Shown: in pieces, positions 1 to 7,164 of the stretch
Numbering within the stretch: the stretch's first letter is position 1
Layout: each line of letters begins with the position of its first letter
NCBI GenBank assembly: GCA_938036655.1
Contig: CALHQS010000029.1
Coordinates: 1-9,434 of the forward strand
DNA: 9,434 nucleotides
Direction of reading: 5' to 3'
Origin: an uncultured Candidatus Altimarinota bacterium
GTDB lineage: Bacteria; Patescibacteriota; Gracilibacteria; BD1-5; UBA2023
Position numbers and translations under genes: made by a program
Notes under the pieces: generated by a model
Told to the model about the DNA's origin: nothing
Database searches by the model: none
What the model saw: only the letters and a program-made list of their open reading frames with translations

Positions 1-1168
1 CCAATTTTTCACCCTGAATGTAAGAAAGTTCTCCGCCGCCCATTCCAAGTGCAGAAATGCTCAAATTGAATGTTTTCAAAACATTATCTTCTACCTTTCC
101 AGAAAGTTTTGCCACTTCGATTTTTTCTTGCCCATCAAGACTTACAAATGCTTTTCCATTAAAGTCAGTATTTTTTCCCTGAGATACAGCTGTCAATTCA
201 AGAACAAATCGTTCAGTCGCGCCTGAAACAGAGGCAATTTTCAAAGCATATGTATCACCTTTTCGTGAATCTTCAACAATAATACTTTCATTTGAACCTT
301 CGAGCGCGATTGTCAATTTTGTATCACTATACAAAGCATCCTTTGTATCAAAAGTCATCTTTCCAGTGATAGAAAGTCCTCCAAGTTTTGTGAGCAACTC
401 TTGTTTTTCTTCGGTTGTTGGCTCAGTATCTGCAAAATCTTTTGCCAATCGTGCCAACAAATCAACCAATCGAGCCTTATCAAGCGCTACATCAAATGTA
501 CGTTTAGAACCATCAGTTACTGCGGCGCCAGTTGATGAGAAAACGTGATATTCTGTCAAATATTTTTCAAAATCAGCTGTTTGAAGTTTTGCAAGTTTCT
601 GAAGAAGTTCATAAGCCTGCGCGTTATCGAGATTTGGATCAAGCGCAACCCATTTTTCGTTAAATTTTGCCAATTTTTCAACAGCATCTTTTACTTCAGC
701 TTCAAGAGATTTTTTCATTTCTTCATTGCTCGCTGTAGCTGAAATTTTGAGATTATTATATTTCATGAAATTTGACATTCCTGAAATGAAATCAACTGTA
801 TCAGCCGTACCTTCAAAAGCAGAAGATTCTGTGCCTGATCCAGCAGAATCAGAAGCGGTTGTTTCTACTTTTAATTTTGGAGATTCGAAAGTCACCTGAG
901 ACATCTGAGATCCACCAGCAAGCGCTGTGAAGTTTGATGAAAATTCGAGCGTATTTGAGGTGAGAACATCTTGCATAAATACTGAACCCGAAAGCTGGCC
1001 ATTTGCCTCTTTTTGTGTTCCGTAAATAGTTTTGAATGTTTCATCCAGCTTTACCATTTCCGCCTTTACATTGGCATTGTACAAATCCGCAAAATTATCA
1101 GGAGTTGTTTGTGTACCACATGACGCAAGACCAAGCATCAAAGCTGATACGACAAAAATCTTTTTCAT
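1..1168 (-). CDS. Secreted lipoprotein, unknown family (C-terminus beyond window)
   Basis: The frame is open from ATG at 1168 down to the left edge of the window, giving 389 N-terminal residues with no stop and no in-frame TGA. The N-terminus is a lipoprotein signal peptide: K2-K3, a hydrophobic stretch at about residues 4-14, then a lipobox L-A-S-C with the lipidated cysteine at residue 17, followed by G-T-Q-T-T. The mature part is rich in Ser, Thr, Ala and Gly, has no further obvious membrane segment and few cysteines, and contains stretches of alternating hydrophobic and polar residues (about 270-389) that suggest beta structure. A charged helical part lies at about 130-230. I recognise no family. 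By inference it is a membrane-anchored protein on the outer face of the cytoplasmic membrane. The start is supported by a promoter just upstream (1198-1225) and by the signal peptide. It is divergent from ppa. Confidence 0.85.
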   Translation of the reverse strand, partial: MKKIFVVSALMLGLASCGTQTTPDNFADLYNANVKAEMVKLDETFKTIYGTQKEANGQLSGSVFMQDVLTSNTLEFSSNFTALAGGSQMSQVTFESPKLKVETTASDSAGSGTESSAFEGTADTVDFISGMSNFMKYNNLKISATASNEEMKKSLEAEVKDAVEKLAKFNEKWVALDPNLDNAQAYELLQKLAKLQTADFEKYLTEYHVFSSTGAAVTDGSKRTFDVALDKARLVDLLARLAKDFADTEPTTEEKQELLTKLGGLSITGKMTFDTKDALYSDTKLTIALEGSNESIIVEDSRKGDTYALKIASVSGATERFVLELTAVSQGKNTDFNGKAFVSLDGQEKIEVAKLSGKVEDNVLKTFNLSISALGMGGGELSYIQGEKL

Positions 1169-1197
1169 AAAAAGAATGTTAAAGAATAAACACTGGG

Positions 1198-1225
1198 ATT
1201 ATACGAAAAATACAAAAAAAGCCAA
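1198..1225 (-). promoter_or_regulatory. Promoter of the lipoprotein gene
   Basis: Read on the minus strand, a TTGGCT -35 (1220-1225) and a perfect TATAAT -10 (1198-1203) are separated by 16 bp. Transcription would start at about 1191, roughly 23 nt before the ATG at 1168. Confidence 0.65.
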
Positions 1226-1318
1226 GTGATTCCGATTATTTTTTCCTAGACTTTTTGATGAAAATATTTATAAAAACATTATTTCAAATGAAAATTTTTG
1301 GGAAATCGCGGAAAAAAT

Positions 1319-1346
1319 TTTGCTTTTTTGAAAAAAAATTTATAAT
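1319..1346 (+). promoter_or_regulatory. Promoter of ppa
   Basis: TTTGCT (1319-1324), a 16 bp spacer and a perfect TATAAT (1341-1346). The predicted transcript begins at about 1353, which leaves about 22 nt before the ATG at 1375 and excludes the longer in-frame starts at 1255, 1288 and 1345. The element closely resembles the rpsF promoter, with the same TTTGC followed by 17 bp and TATAATG. Between the two divergent promoters (1226-1318) I see nothing else. Confidence 0.65.
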
Positions 1347-1374
1347 GAAAGCGTTTTATTTTTTAAGAAATTTT

Positions 1375-1962
1375 ATGGCAAATATTGACCACGCACCGAG
1401 CAAATATATGCTCAACTTGCTTCATGTACTTCCCGCGTTCGCGGATGAAAGCGAAAACCGCATCAATGCACTCATTGAGCTCAACTCAATGACTATCAAC
1501 AAATACGAAATTATCACAGAATCTGGTCAGCTCAAATTGGATCGCGTTGGATATTCTTCACTTGCATATCCATTTGCATACGGAGCCATCCCTTGTACTT
1601 GGGACGAAGATGGAGACCCGCTTGATGTCGAAGTTGTAGGCGTGACAGAGCCACTTATTCCTGGATCTCTTGCTGAAGTACGAATTATTGGAATTATGAA
1701 ATTTAACGACGGCGGCGAAGTGGACGACAAAGTGATTGGTGTTTTGGCTGATGATAAACGAATGGATCACATCAAAACTTTTGAAGATCTCGGCGAACAT
1801 TGGAAAAAAGAAACAACATATTACTGGGAACACTACAAGGATTTAAAAAAACCTGGAACATGTACAGTAGAAGGATTTTTTGGAATTGATGAAGCCAAAA
1901 AAATTATCAAAGAATGTGAAGATCGCTACAAGACTGACTATCTTCCAAAATTTGAAAAATAA
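1375..1962 (+). CDS. ppa: Inorganic pyrophosphatase (class I, soluble)
   Basis: Hydrolyses pyrophosphate to two phosphates in the cytoplasm, pulling forward reactions such as aminoacyl-tRNA and nucleic acid synthesis. It has 195 residues from the chosen start; family I bacterial enzymes are usually about 165-180, and the extra length is mostly N-terminal. The family signature DGDPLDV is at residues 79-85, giving the metal-binding Asp at 79, 81 and 84. By alignment from memory with the E. coli enzyme, the other active-site residues are all present: K43, E45 and R57 (K-Y-E-I...L-D-R), the tyrosines of YPFAYG (65-70), D112, D117 and K119 (N-D-G-G-E-V-D-D-K), and Y154-K155 (H-Y-K-D-L). The frame extends upstream to 1255, but the promoter lies inside that extension and those residues look like translated AT-rich leader. 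It stands alone and ends in a terminator shared with the convergent gene at 1986-3497. Confidence 0.96.
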   Translation: MANIDHAPSKYMLNLLHVLPAFADESENRINALIELNSMTINKYEIITESGQLKLDRVGYSSLAYPFAYGAIPCTWDEDGDPLDVEVVGVTEPLIPGSLAEVRIIGIMKFNDGGEVDDKVIGVLADDKRMDHIKTFEDLGEHWKKETTYYWEHYKDLKKPGTCTVEGFFGIDEAKKIIKECEDRYKTDYLPKFEK

Positions 1963-1987
1963 AAATTCCCAATTTGGGAATTTTTTT
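1961..1987. terminator. Bidirectional terminator between ppa and the convergent gene
   Basis: A perfect inverted repeat of 11 bp (arms 1961-1971 and 1975-1985, loop ATT, core TTCCCA/TGGGAA) has an A-run on its left and a T-run (1981-1987) on its right, so it can stop transcripts from both sides. It overlaps the last two bases of the ppa TAA, and the TAA of the opposing gene (1986-1988) lies in its T-run. Confidence 0.85.
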
Positions 1988-3497
1988 ATGATCTATTCTT
2001 CAGAAAATGTCAAAAATCTCGAATAATGTTTTCCATTGGATTTCCACTTTTTTGCTTATTGACAGCAAACCTTGTCCGAGAAAAATCCTTCATCGCGGGC
2101 AGCAAATCTGCAAATAATTCAGCCACTGTTTCGCGTGGTGTATTTTGTTTGGATAAAACCGAAATCCAAACTTGGCGTCATTGCGAGTCATCATCAATTT
2201 TTTTGCCATATTGTGCCAAAATCTGACTCCAAGAAAGTGATTCACCAAAAAGAATAAGGTCTTTTTCAAAAATTTCCCCGCTAACATAGTACAAAAATGG
2301 GCGAAAAATTTGCATCACAAACGAGCCATCGCCGTAGCTTTCTGTCTTGAGAATAGTACTTGAAATGCGATAAGAAAAGAAGCTCAACGCCTGATTGATC
2401 CAAGAAATCATCTCGCGATTTTTTGGCAATGTTTGTTGCACAAGAGTTGATTTGACCGGAGGAATTGAGGGCCTCTTTGAATTTTTTTCAAGAAAAACCT
2501 TTGAATGAGAAGGGTTTTTTTGTTCCACTTCACGAATATTTGTTCGTACACTTTCAATAAAATAAAACACAGCAGACACTACTTCATGACTCTCATCAAC
2601 AGAGCCTCATTCAAGCAATTTTTGGAGATTTTTTTCCATATCATCTACCTCTTTTTTTGTTTTGTTCGTAAAATTTTTCTTTTTCAAAATATTCATCAAA
2701 CGATACTGAAATTGTTGCATTTTCCGTTCAATATGCGAAAATTTATCGATATCGGCCTGAGAAATATCTTTTTCGTTACGATTTTCTTTTTGCTCAGCAC
2801 GCATTTTTGCTTGTGTAGCATCTTGTTCACGCTCCAAGCGTTTTTGTTCTTGTGTTATTTTTTTCTGTTCGTTCTTTTCTTTTTGTTGAAAAAAAGTATC
2901 AAGCCGACCTTCAATCATTTGGAGTTCACTAGCGATTCGTTTTTCAGTATTTTTATTTTTTTTGACTGCAACGCGTTGTGGCGCGTTTTCTTGGCGAGAC
3001 ATTACCGTTCAAATTGTCTCATTAAAAAATTCATTCAAAATACGATTGGTCGCAAAATCTTGTACACTTGTTCGAAGAGAGTCAATTTGATTTTTATCAT
3101 CCAAGACGTTTTCACCTTGTTTTTCGAGTCCCTCAATTCGAGTTTCTAATCTAAAAAGTTTGACAAAAAACGAAAAAATCACTTTATCTTCCGGTCGTTT
3201 TCCTGCCTGTAATTCAAATGTTGGTGCATCAATATGTACAGATTCACGGGCAAAATCCTCTATTTTTCGTACTTTGAGTGACATACATTTTTTGATTGCC
3301 GCCTCGATATCAGCCGCCTTTTTGAGAGCAAGAATCTTATCAATATGCTCATCAAGAATTTCTTTCCCAACATACGGCTCCACCATTGAATTCATAACCT
3401 CAAGAAACGAAGTGCCTCTCATTCGCTCCGTAAATTCTTTTCGTTTTCTTTCGAGAATGTTATCAATATTTTCAATAATATTTGACAATGAATTCAT
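1986..3497 (-). CDS. Coiled-coil protein of unknown function with four in-frame TGA codons (read as Gly)
   Basis: The frame runs from ATG at 3497 to TAA at 1988, 503 codons, interrupted only by TGA at 3009-3011, 2607-2609, 2178-2180 and 2010-2012 (codons 163, 297, 440 and 496). With UGA as glycine (table 25) it is a single 503-residue protein. Residues 1-162 form a mixed, mostly helical domain. Residues 166-296 are extremely rich in Lys, Glu, Gln and Arg and look like a long coiled coil. Residues 298-439 hold a Ser/Pro/Lys linker and then a more hydrophobic helical part with aromatic residues (W-I-N-Q-A-L-S-F-F). Residues 441-495 are helical. There is no signal peptide, no membrane segment and no recognised catalytic motif, and I recognise no family. 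A consensus promoter at 3518-3545, intact length and the absence of TAA, TAG or frameshift argue against a pseudogene. Under the standard code it would be three or four same-frame ORFs (3009-3497, 2607-3002, 2178-2579 and a remnant). Confidence 0.75.
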
Positions 3498-3517
3498 AAG
3501 AAAAATTTATTCTTGTT

Positions 3518-3545
3518 ATTATAAAATAAATATATTATTTGTCAA
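3518..3545 (-). promoter_or_regulatory. Consensus promoter of the TGA-containing gene
   Basis: On the minus strand a perfect TTGACA (3540-3545), a 16 bp AT-only spacer and a perfect TATAAT (3518-3523). This is the best-matching promoter in the window and lies about 20 bp upstream of the ATG at 3497. It implies the gene is actively expressed. Confidence 0.8.
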
Positions 3546-3575
3546 TATTTATTCGAGAAAAATTTTTCTATTTTG

Positions 3576-3598
3576 AAAAAATCCCCTTTCGGAGATTT
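3576..3598 (-). terminator. Terminator of leuS
   Basis: In the minus-strand transcript an 8 bp stem (AAATCTCC with GGGGATTT, one G-U pair) closes a GAAA tetraloop and is followed by six T. The stem begins inside the leuS TAA stop (3598-3600), so there is no spare 3' untranslated sequence. Confidence 0.85.
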
Positions 3599-6501
3599 TA
3601 TGCGTCTTTCACAACGATAGAAAGCATTTTATTCGGAATGAAAATTTCTTTCACAAGAATTTTTCCTTCGAGCCATTTGGCGATATTTGGCTCTGCATGA
3701 GCGAGCGCAGACACCTCTTCCTGAGCGACACCATTAAAACAAGTGAGCGTTCCACGAAGTTTTCCATTCACCTGCACGGCAATCGTCACTTCATCATCTA
3801 CCAACATGAATTCATCATATTCTGGCCATGCTGCCTCAAAAATTGAAGTCGTTTTCCCAAGCATTTGCCACAATTCTTCTGCCAAATGTGGGGCAAATGG
3901 ATGAAGCATAATCGCAAATTTTTCCTTCCATTCAGTCACAAATTCTGGATCAGTCGGAAGTCCTTCATTCACCAAAATCATCATCGAAGAAATCGCAGTA
4001 TTAAATTTGTAATCACGAATATCTTCTTCGACTTTTTTGATAGTTTTGTGCAAAAGTTTCATCGCCTTCATTTCATCTTTTGCAACATTTTTCCCATTTT
4101 CGTAAAGCGCATACACTTTATCCAAAAATCGTCGCACACCAATAATTGCATCCGGATTCCAAGGTGCAGAATCACGGAAATCACCAATCGCCATTTCATA
4201 CAAACGAAGGGTATCGGCGCCATATTCTTCAGAAATATCAAGCGGATTGGCTGTATTTTTGAGGGATTTTGACATTTTTGCCACAATTCGATTCACTTCT
4301 TCTCCCGTTTCAATAATGAAAAATTTTCCGTCACGCTCCTCGACTAAGTCAATCGCTACGAGGCCTCCATCTTTTCGTTCGTATGCATATGCCAAAACCA
4401 TTCCTTGATTCACGAGTTTTTGAAATGGTTCTTTCGTCGAAACAACACCAATATCGTACAAAACTTTGTGCCAGAATCGTGCATACAAAAGGTGTAAAAC
4501 CGCATGTTCAGCGCCACCAACATACTCATCAACATTCTGCCAATAATCCAAAATTTCTTTGGAAGCAATCGCATTCGGATTTTTTGGATCCAAATATCGC
4601 AAATAATACCAGCAAGAACCACCCCACTGCGGCATTGTATTCGTTTCGCGTTTTCCAGAAAGATTGTCCGCCAAACGAATATTGACAAAATCATCAACCT
4701 TCGCAAGTGGAGAATTCCCATCACCAGCTGGCAAGAAATCTTCCATTTCTGGCAACTTGAGTGGCAAATTCTCGTCAATAACGATTTTAGTGGAGAGTCC
4801 GTTATAAATTTTTCCAAAAATTTTCCCGCCGATTACGAGTTCACGCAATTTTCCTTTTGAACAAAGGCAAAGCGGATTTTCATCACCTTTTGGTTCGGAT
4901 TTCAAAACATATGCAAGATTTGGGTCCGTCGCCTCTTCCAAAGAATAAATTCGAGGTAAATTCCCCACTACTTCGCTGTCCAAATGAATGAGCGGAATCG
5001 GCTCACCCCAATATCGCTGACGAGAAAAAAGCCAGTCGCGCAATTTATAATTTATTTTTTTGCGACCAAAACCACCTTTTTCAGCCAACTCTATAAATTT
5101 TTCGCGAGCTTCTTCTGATGAAAGCCCGAAAAATTCACGATTATATTCTTGAAACATTTCTACCTTTTCTGATTGTGTTTCCAAAATTTCTATGCCATTT
5201 TCAAAAATCTCTGTCGTAGTCGTTTCAGCAATTGTTCCGATTGTTATAGGCAATTCTCCAATAAATCCATCTGGCGTGTATGCAAGGTTTTTTTCAAAAT
5301 TTTTACGATCTTCTTCACATTTTTGCAAAAATGTATTCAAATCATCATCAGAAAGTGAATTTTGGAATTCCTCATCCATTTGTTTGTGGAAATCTTCGAT
5401 CATTTCTTGCGGAAAAACCACCGGAACGATTGGCAAATCATATTTTTTGGCAAATTCAAAATCGCGCTCGTCATGTGCTGGAACCGCCATTACAGCGCCT
5501 GTTCCATAATGCCCCAAAACATAATCTCCAATATACAATGGAACTTCTTCGTTATTAAACGGGTTAATCACGTATGAACCTGTGAAAACTCCTGTTTTTT
5601 CCTTGTCGGCCTGCGTACGATCCTGATCAGATTTACTTTTTGCTTCGGCAATATATTTTTCACAATTCGCCCGCTCAGCATCAATAATAAAGTCTTCCAC
5701 ATGTGGATGATCTGGCGCCATCACAGCATATGTCATACCAAAAACAGTATCCACACGAGTCGTGTAGACAGCAATTTTCTTGGTTTCATCATCAGATTTT
5801 TTGAGTTCAAACTCGCAACCTACACTTTTCCCAATCCAATTTCGCTGCATTTCTTTCACACTTTCAGCCCAATCAAGTTCATCAAGATCATCAATCAATC
5901 GTTCAGCATAATCAGTGATTTTGAGCACCCACTGACGAAGCGCACGGCGCTCAACGAGCGTTCCACATCGCTCGCACGTATTATCAGAAAGAACTTCCTC
6001 GTTGGCAAGCCCCGTTTTACAAGATGGGCAATAATTGATAGGCAAATTTTGCTCATATGCCAGCCCTTTTTTAAAAAGTTCCAAAAAAATCCACTGCGTC
6101 CATTTGTAGTATTCTGGATCAGTCGTATCAACCATTCGATCCCAATCATAAGCAAAACCAAGCGCCTTGAGCTGCTTGATAAATGTGTCAATATTTTTGG
6201 CGGTAGTTACGGCTGGATGCGTCCCTGTTTTGATAGCAAAATTTTCCGCTGGCAAACCAAACGCGTCAAATCCGATTGGGTGCAAAACATTGAAACCCTT
6301 CGCATGATAATAACGTGAAACAATATCTGTCGCCGTATAACCCTTTGGGTGACCCACATGAAGTCCTGCAGCAGATGGATACGGAAACATGTCCAAAATA
6401 TATTTTTTTTGCTTATTAGAGAGGCTTGGTGTTGCAAAAGTTTTATTTTCTTCCCAGAATTTTTGCCACTTAGCGTCAAGTTCTTTATGATTAAAAGGCA
6501 T
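3598..6501 (-). CDS. leuS: Leucyl-tRNA synthetase
   Basis: Class I aminoacyl-tRNA synthetase charging tRNA-Leu with leucine in the cytoplasm. 967 residues from the chosen start; bacterial LeuRS are usually about 800-880. Seen in order: the HIGH-type motif HVGH (48-51), a zinc site C158-x2-C161...C176-x2-C179, the CP1 editing domain with TTRVDT (247-252) and AHDERD (342-347, D344 matching the editing aspartate), the return to the catalytic core at YKLRDWLFSRQRYWGEPIP (485-503), NTMPQWGGSCWYYLRY (621-636), KMSKS (742-746), the anticodon-binding helical domain with HPFAPH (867-872), and a C-terminal domain with VQVNGKLRG (909-917). Extra residues compared with B. subtilis-type enzymes lie at about 365-425 and 505-575. 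The frame extends to 6564, but the promoter at 6524-6551 lies within that extension, and the ordinary LeuRS N-terminus M-P-F-N-H-K-E-L-D-A-K-W begins at 6501. No TGA in 967 codons, and all 59 Gly (hand count) are GGN. Confidence 0.97.
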   Translation of the reverse strand: MPFNHKELDAKWQKFWEENKTFATPSLSNKQKKYILDMFPYPSAAGLHVGHPKGYTATDIVSRYYHAKGFNVLHPIGFDAFGLPAENFAIKTGTHPAVTTAKNIDTFIKQLKALGFAYDWDRMVDTTDPEYYKWTQWIFLELFKKGLAYEQNLPINYCPSCKTGLANEEVLSDNTCERCGTLVERRALRQWVLKITDYAERLIDDLDELDWAESVKEMQRNWIGKSVGCEFELKKSDDETKKIAVYTTRVDTVFGMTYAVMAPDHPHVEDFIIDAERANCEKYIAEAKSKSDQDRTQADKEKTGVFTGSYVINPFNNEEVPLYIGDYVLGHYGTGAVMAVPAHDERDFEFAKKYDLPIVPVVFPQEMIEDFHKQMDEEFQNSLSDDDLNTFLQKCEEDRKNFEKNLAYTPDGFIGELPITIGTIAETTTTEIFENGIEILETQSEKVEMFQEYNREFFGLSSEEAREKFIELAEKGGFGRKKINYKLRDWLFSRQRYWGEPIPLIHLDSEVVGNLPRIYSLEEATDPNLAYVLKSEPKGDENPLCLCSKGKLRELVIGGKIFGKIYNGLSTKIVIDENLPLKLPEMEDFLPAGDGNSPLAKVDDFVNIRLADNLSGKRETNTMPQWGGSCWYYLRYLDPKNPNAIASKEILDYWQNVDEYVGGAEHAVLHLLYARFWHKVLYDIGVVSTKEPFQKLVNQGMVLAYAYERKDGGLVAIDLVEERDGKFFIIETGEEVNRIVAKMSKSLKNTANPLDISEEYGADTLRLYEMAIGDFRDSAPWNPDAIIGVRRFLDKVYALYENGKNVAKDEMKAMKLLHKTIKKVEEDIRDYKFNTAISSMMILVNEGLPTDPEFVTEWKEKFAIMLHPFAPHLAEELWQMLGKTTSIFEAAWPEYDEFMLVDDEVTIAVQVNGKLRGTLTCFNGVAQEEVSALAHAEPNIAKWLEGKILVKEIFIPNKMLSIVVKDA

Positions 6502-6523
6502 AGAAAAATAGTTAATTTTGGCT

Positions 6524-6551
6524 ATTATAATAGGAAAAGAAAATTTGTAAA
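6524..6551 (-). promoter_or_regulatory. Promoter of leuS
   Basis: On the minus strand TTTACA (6546-6551), a 16 bp spacer and TATAAT (6524-6529). Transcription would start at about 6517, 16 nt before the ATG at 6501, which fixes the start and rules out the in-frame codon at 6564. The -35 region lies within a 16-base string that also occurs twice in the repeat upstream of the pilin gene. Confidence 0.65.
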
Positions 6552-6566
6552 ATATTTTTTGCAAAC

Positions 6567-6591
6567 AAAAAATTCTCCTGAGAGAGAATTT
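6567..6591 (-). terminator. Second terminator-like hairpin between pilin and leuS
   Basis: An 8 bp perfect stem (6570-6577 with 6584-6591, six-base loop) is followed on the minus strand by six T. It lies just downstream of the pilin terminator and upstream of the leuS promoter, and would block read-through into leuS. Confidence 0.6.
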
Positions 6592-6592
6592 A

Positions 6593-6617
6593 AAAAGAAA
6601 AATCCCCTTTCGGGGAA
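6593..6617 (-). terminator. Terminator of the pilin gene
   Basis: In the minus-strand transcript the stem CCCC-GAAA-GGGG, extended by A-T pairs, is followed by a T-rich run. It begins about 5 bases after the pilin TAA. The loop and core are nearly the same as in the leuS terminator. Confidence 0.85.
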
Positions 6618-6621
6618 AATA

Positions 6622-6981
6622 TTATGCATTTGGAGTAAGAATTCTTGAAAGTACAAACTGAACAATAGAGTTTGCCAAGAAGATTACCACAAGACCAAGC
6701 GCTACCTGAATAAGGATTTTACGACCAGTTGATACTTTATCTTCATCACCACCAGCTGTAAGCATAAGGAAACCTCCATACAAACCATAACACACTGCGA
6801 GAATCGCAAGAAAAATCATAGCATTCTGAATGAGATTCTGAATAGTTACATCAGCAGTATTTTTTGAACCCTGCAAACCAGACTGAACTTTATCACCACC
6901 AAAGCTGATTTGTGCCATTGTCTGAGGAATTACAGCAGTAGCTGCCAATGCGGCATAAGCAAATTTTTTCATCGTCTTCAT
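6622..6981 (-). CDS. Type IV secretion system pilin-like protein (TrbC/VirB2-like)
   Basis: A 119-residue protein with a cleavable signal peptide (K2, K5-K6, a hydrophobic stretch to about residue 21, likely cleavage after A23 in Q-T-M-A-Q). The mature part has a short Gly/Ser/Asn-rich stretch (26-52), membrane helix 1 (about 54-77), a short polar turn G-G-D-E-D-K-V-S-T-G-R-K (78-89) and membrane helix 2 (about 90-114). Two helices joined by a G-G-x-x-x-K-V-x-x-G turn is the layout of the small pilins common in CPR genomes and related in design to VirB2/TrbC. By inference it is inserted in the cytoplasmic membrane and may polymerise into a surface filament or DNA-transfer pilus. No other secretion gene is in the window. 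The frame extends to 7047, but the promoter (7021-7047) sits exactly there, so I start at 6981; ATG at 6972 is also possible. Confidence 0.82.
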   Translation of the reverse strand: MKTMKKFAYAALAATAVIPQTMAQISFGGDKVQSGLQGSKNTADVTIQNLIQNAMIFLAILAVCYGLYGGFLMLTAGGDEDKVSTGRKILIQVALGLVVIFLANSIVQFVLSRILTPNA

Positions 6982-7020
6982 ATAGGAAAAATTAAAAAAA
7001 ATAATGAATGACACGGTCAT

Positions 7021-7047
7021 ATTATCAGAAGTTGGAGAATTTGTCAA
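7021..7047 (-). promoter_or_regulatory. Promoter of the pilin gene
   Basis: On the minus strand a perfect TTGACA (7042-7047), 15 bp, then GATAAT (7021-7026); the shifted -10 choices ATAATA and TAATAT give 16 or 17 bp. The transcript would begin at about 7014, leaving about 33 nt of leader before the ATG at 6981. Confidence 0.7.
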
Positions 7048-7073
7048 AAATTTTACAAATTTTTCTCTTTTTT
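7044..7073. repeat. Direct repeat, copy A
   Basis: A 30 bp AT-rich unit (T-C-A5-T4-A-C-A3-T5-C-T-C-T6 on the plus strand) that recurs at 7165-7193 with a single T missing. It overlaps the -35 hexamer of the pilin promoter. The two copies begin 121 bp apart. Low complexity makes chance similarity possible, but 29 aligned bases is long. Confidence 0.6.
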
Positions 7074-7074
7074 C

Positions 7075-7096
7075 GCACTTAGTACGATTTGAGTGC
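7075..7096. other. Hairpin without T-run, upstream of the pilin promoter
   Basis: GCACTTA (7075-7081) can pair with TGAGTGC (7090-7096): seven pairs including one G-T, with an 8-base loop. It starts one base past direct-repeat copy A. There is no adjacent T-run on either strand, so it is not a standard terminator. It could be a protein-binding inverted repeat or mean nothing. Confidence 0.3.
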
Positions 7097-7164
7097 CACC
7101 CATTAAAGAGTTGCTTCCCTTTTTGAAAAGCAGAAATTCTAGGATTTTTCGAATTACAAGACTA

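Noticed and set aside
1255..1374. N-terminal extension of ppa by 40 residues
   Set aside because: The ppa promoter (-10 at 1341-1346) lies inside it, and its composition is that of translated AT-rich intergenic DNA. The start at 1375 fits the promoter and the family better.
2505..3149. Plus-strand 214-residue frame, Phe/Leu-rich and membrane-protein-like
   Set aside because: It is the antisense of the Lys/Glu-rich coiled-coil gene (AAA and GAA codons read backwards as TTT and TTC). It has no promoter of its own, and the minus-strand frame has a consensus promoter and a terminator.
1986..3497. The TGA-containing gene as a decayed pseudogene
   Set aside because: Random decay would also be expected to give TAA, TAG or frameshifts in 503 codons, yet only TGA occurs. 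Promoter and terminator are intact, and TGA is not used as a stop in the other complete genes. Not fully excluded without homologues.
5701..6318. Plus-strand 205-residue frame
   Set aside because: It lies wholly inside leuS on the opposite strand, has no recognisable domain and no promoter or start context; a shadow frame.
7097..7164. Possible tRNA or small RNA gene between the direct repeats (a TTCGAAT string resembles a T-loop)
   Set aside because: The bases flanking TTCGAAT do not pair into a T-stem on either strand, and no acceptor or anticodon arm can be built.
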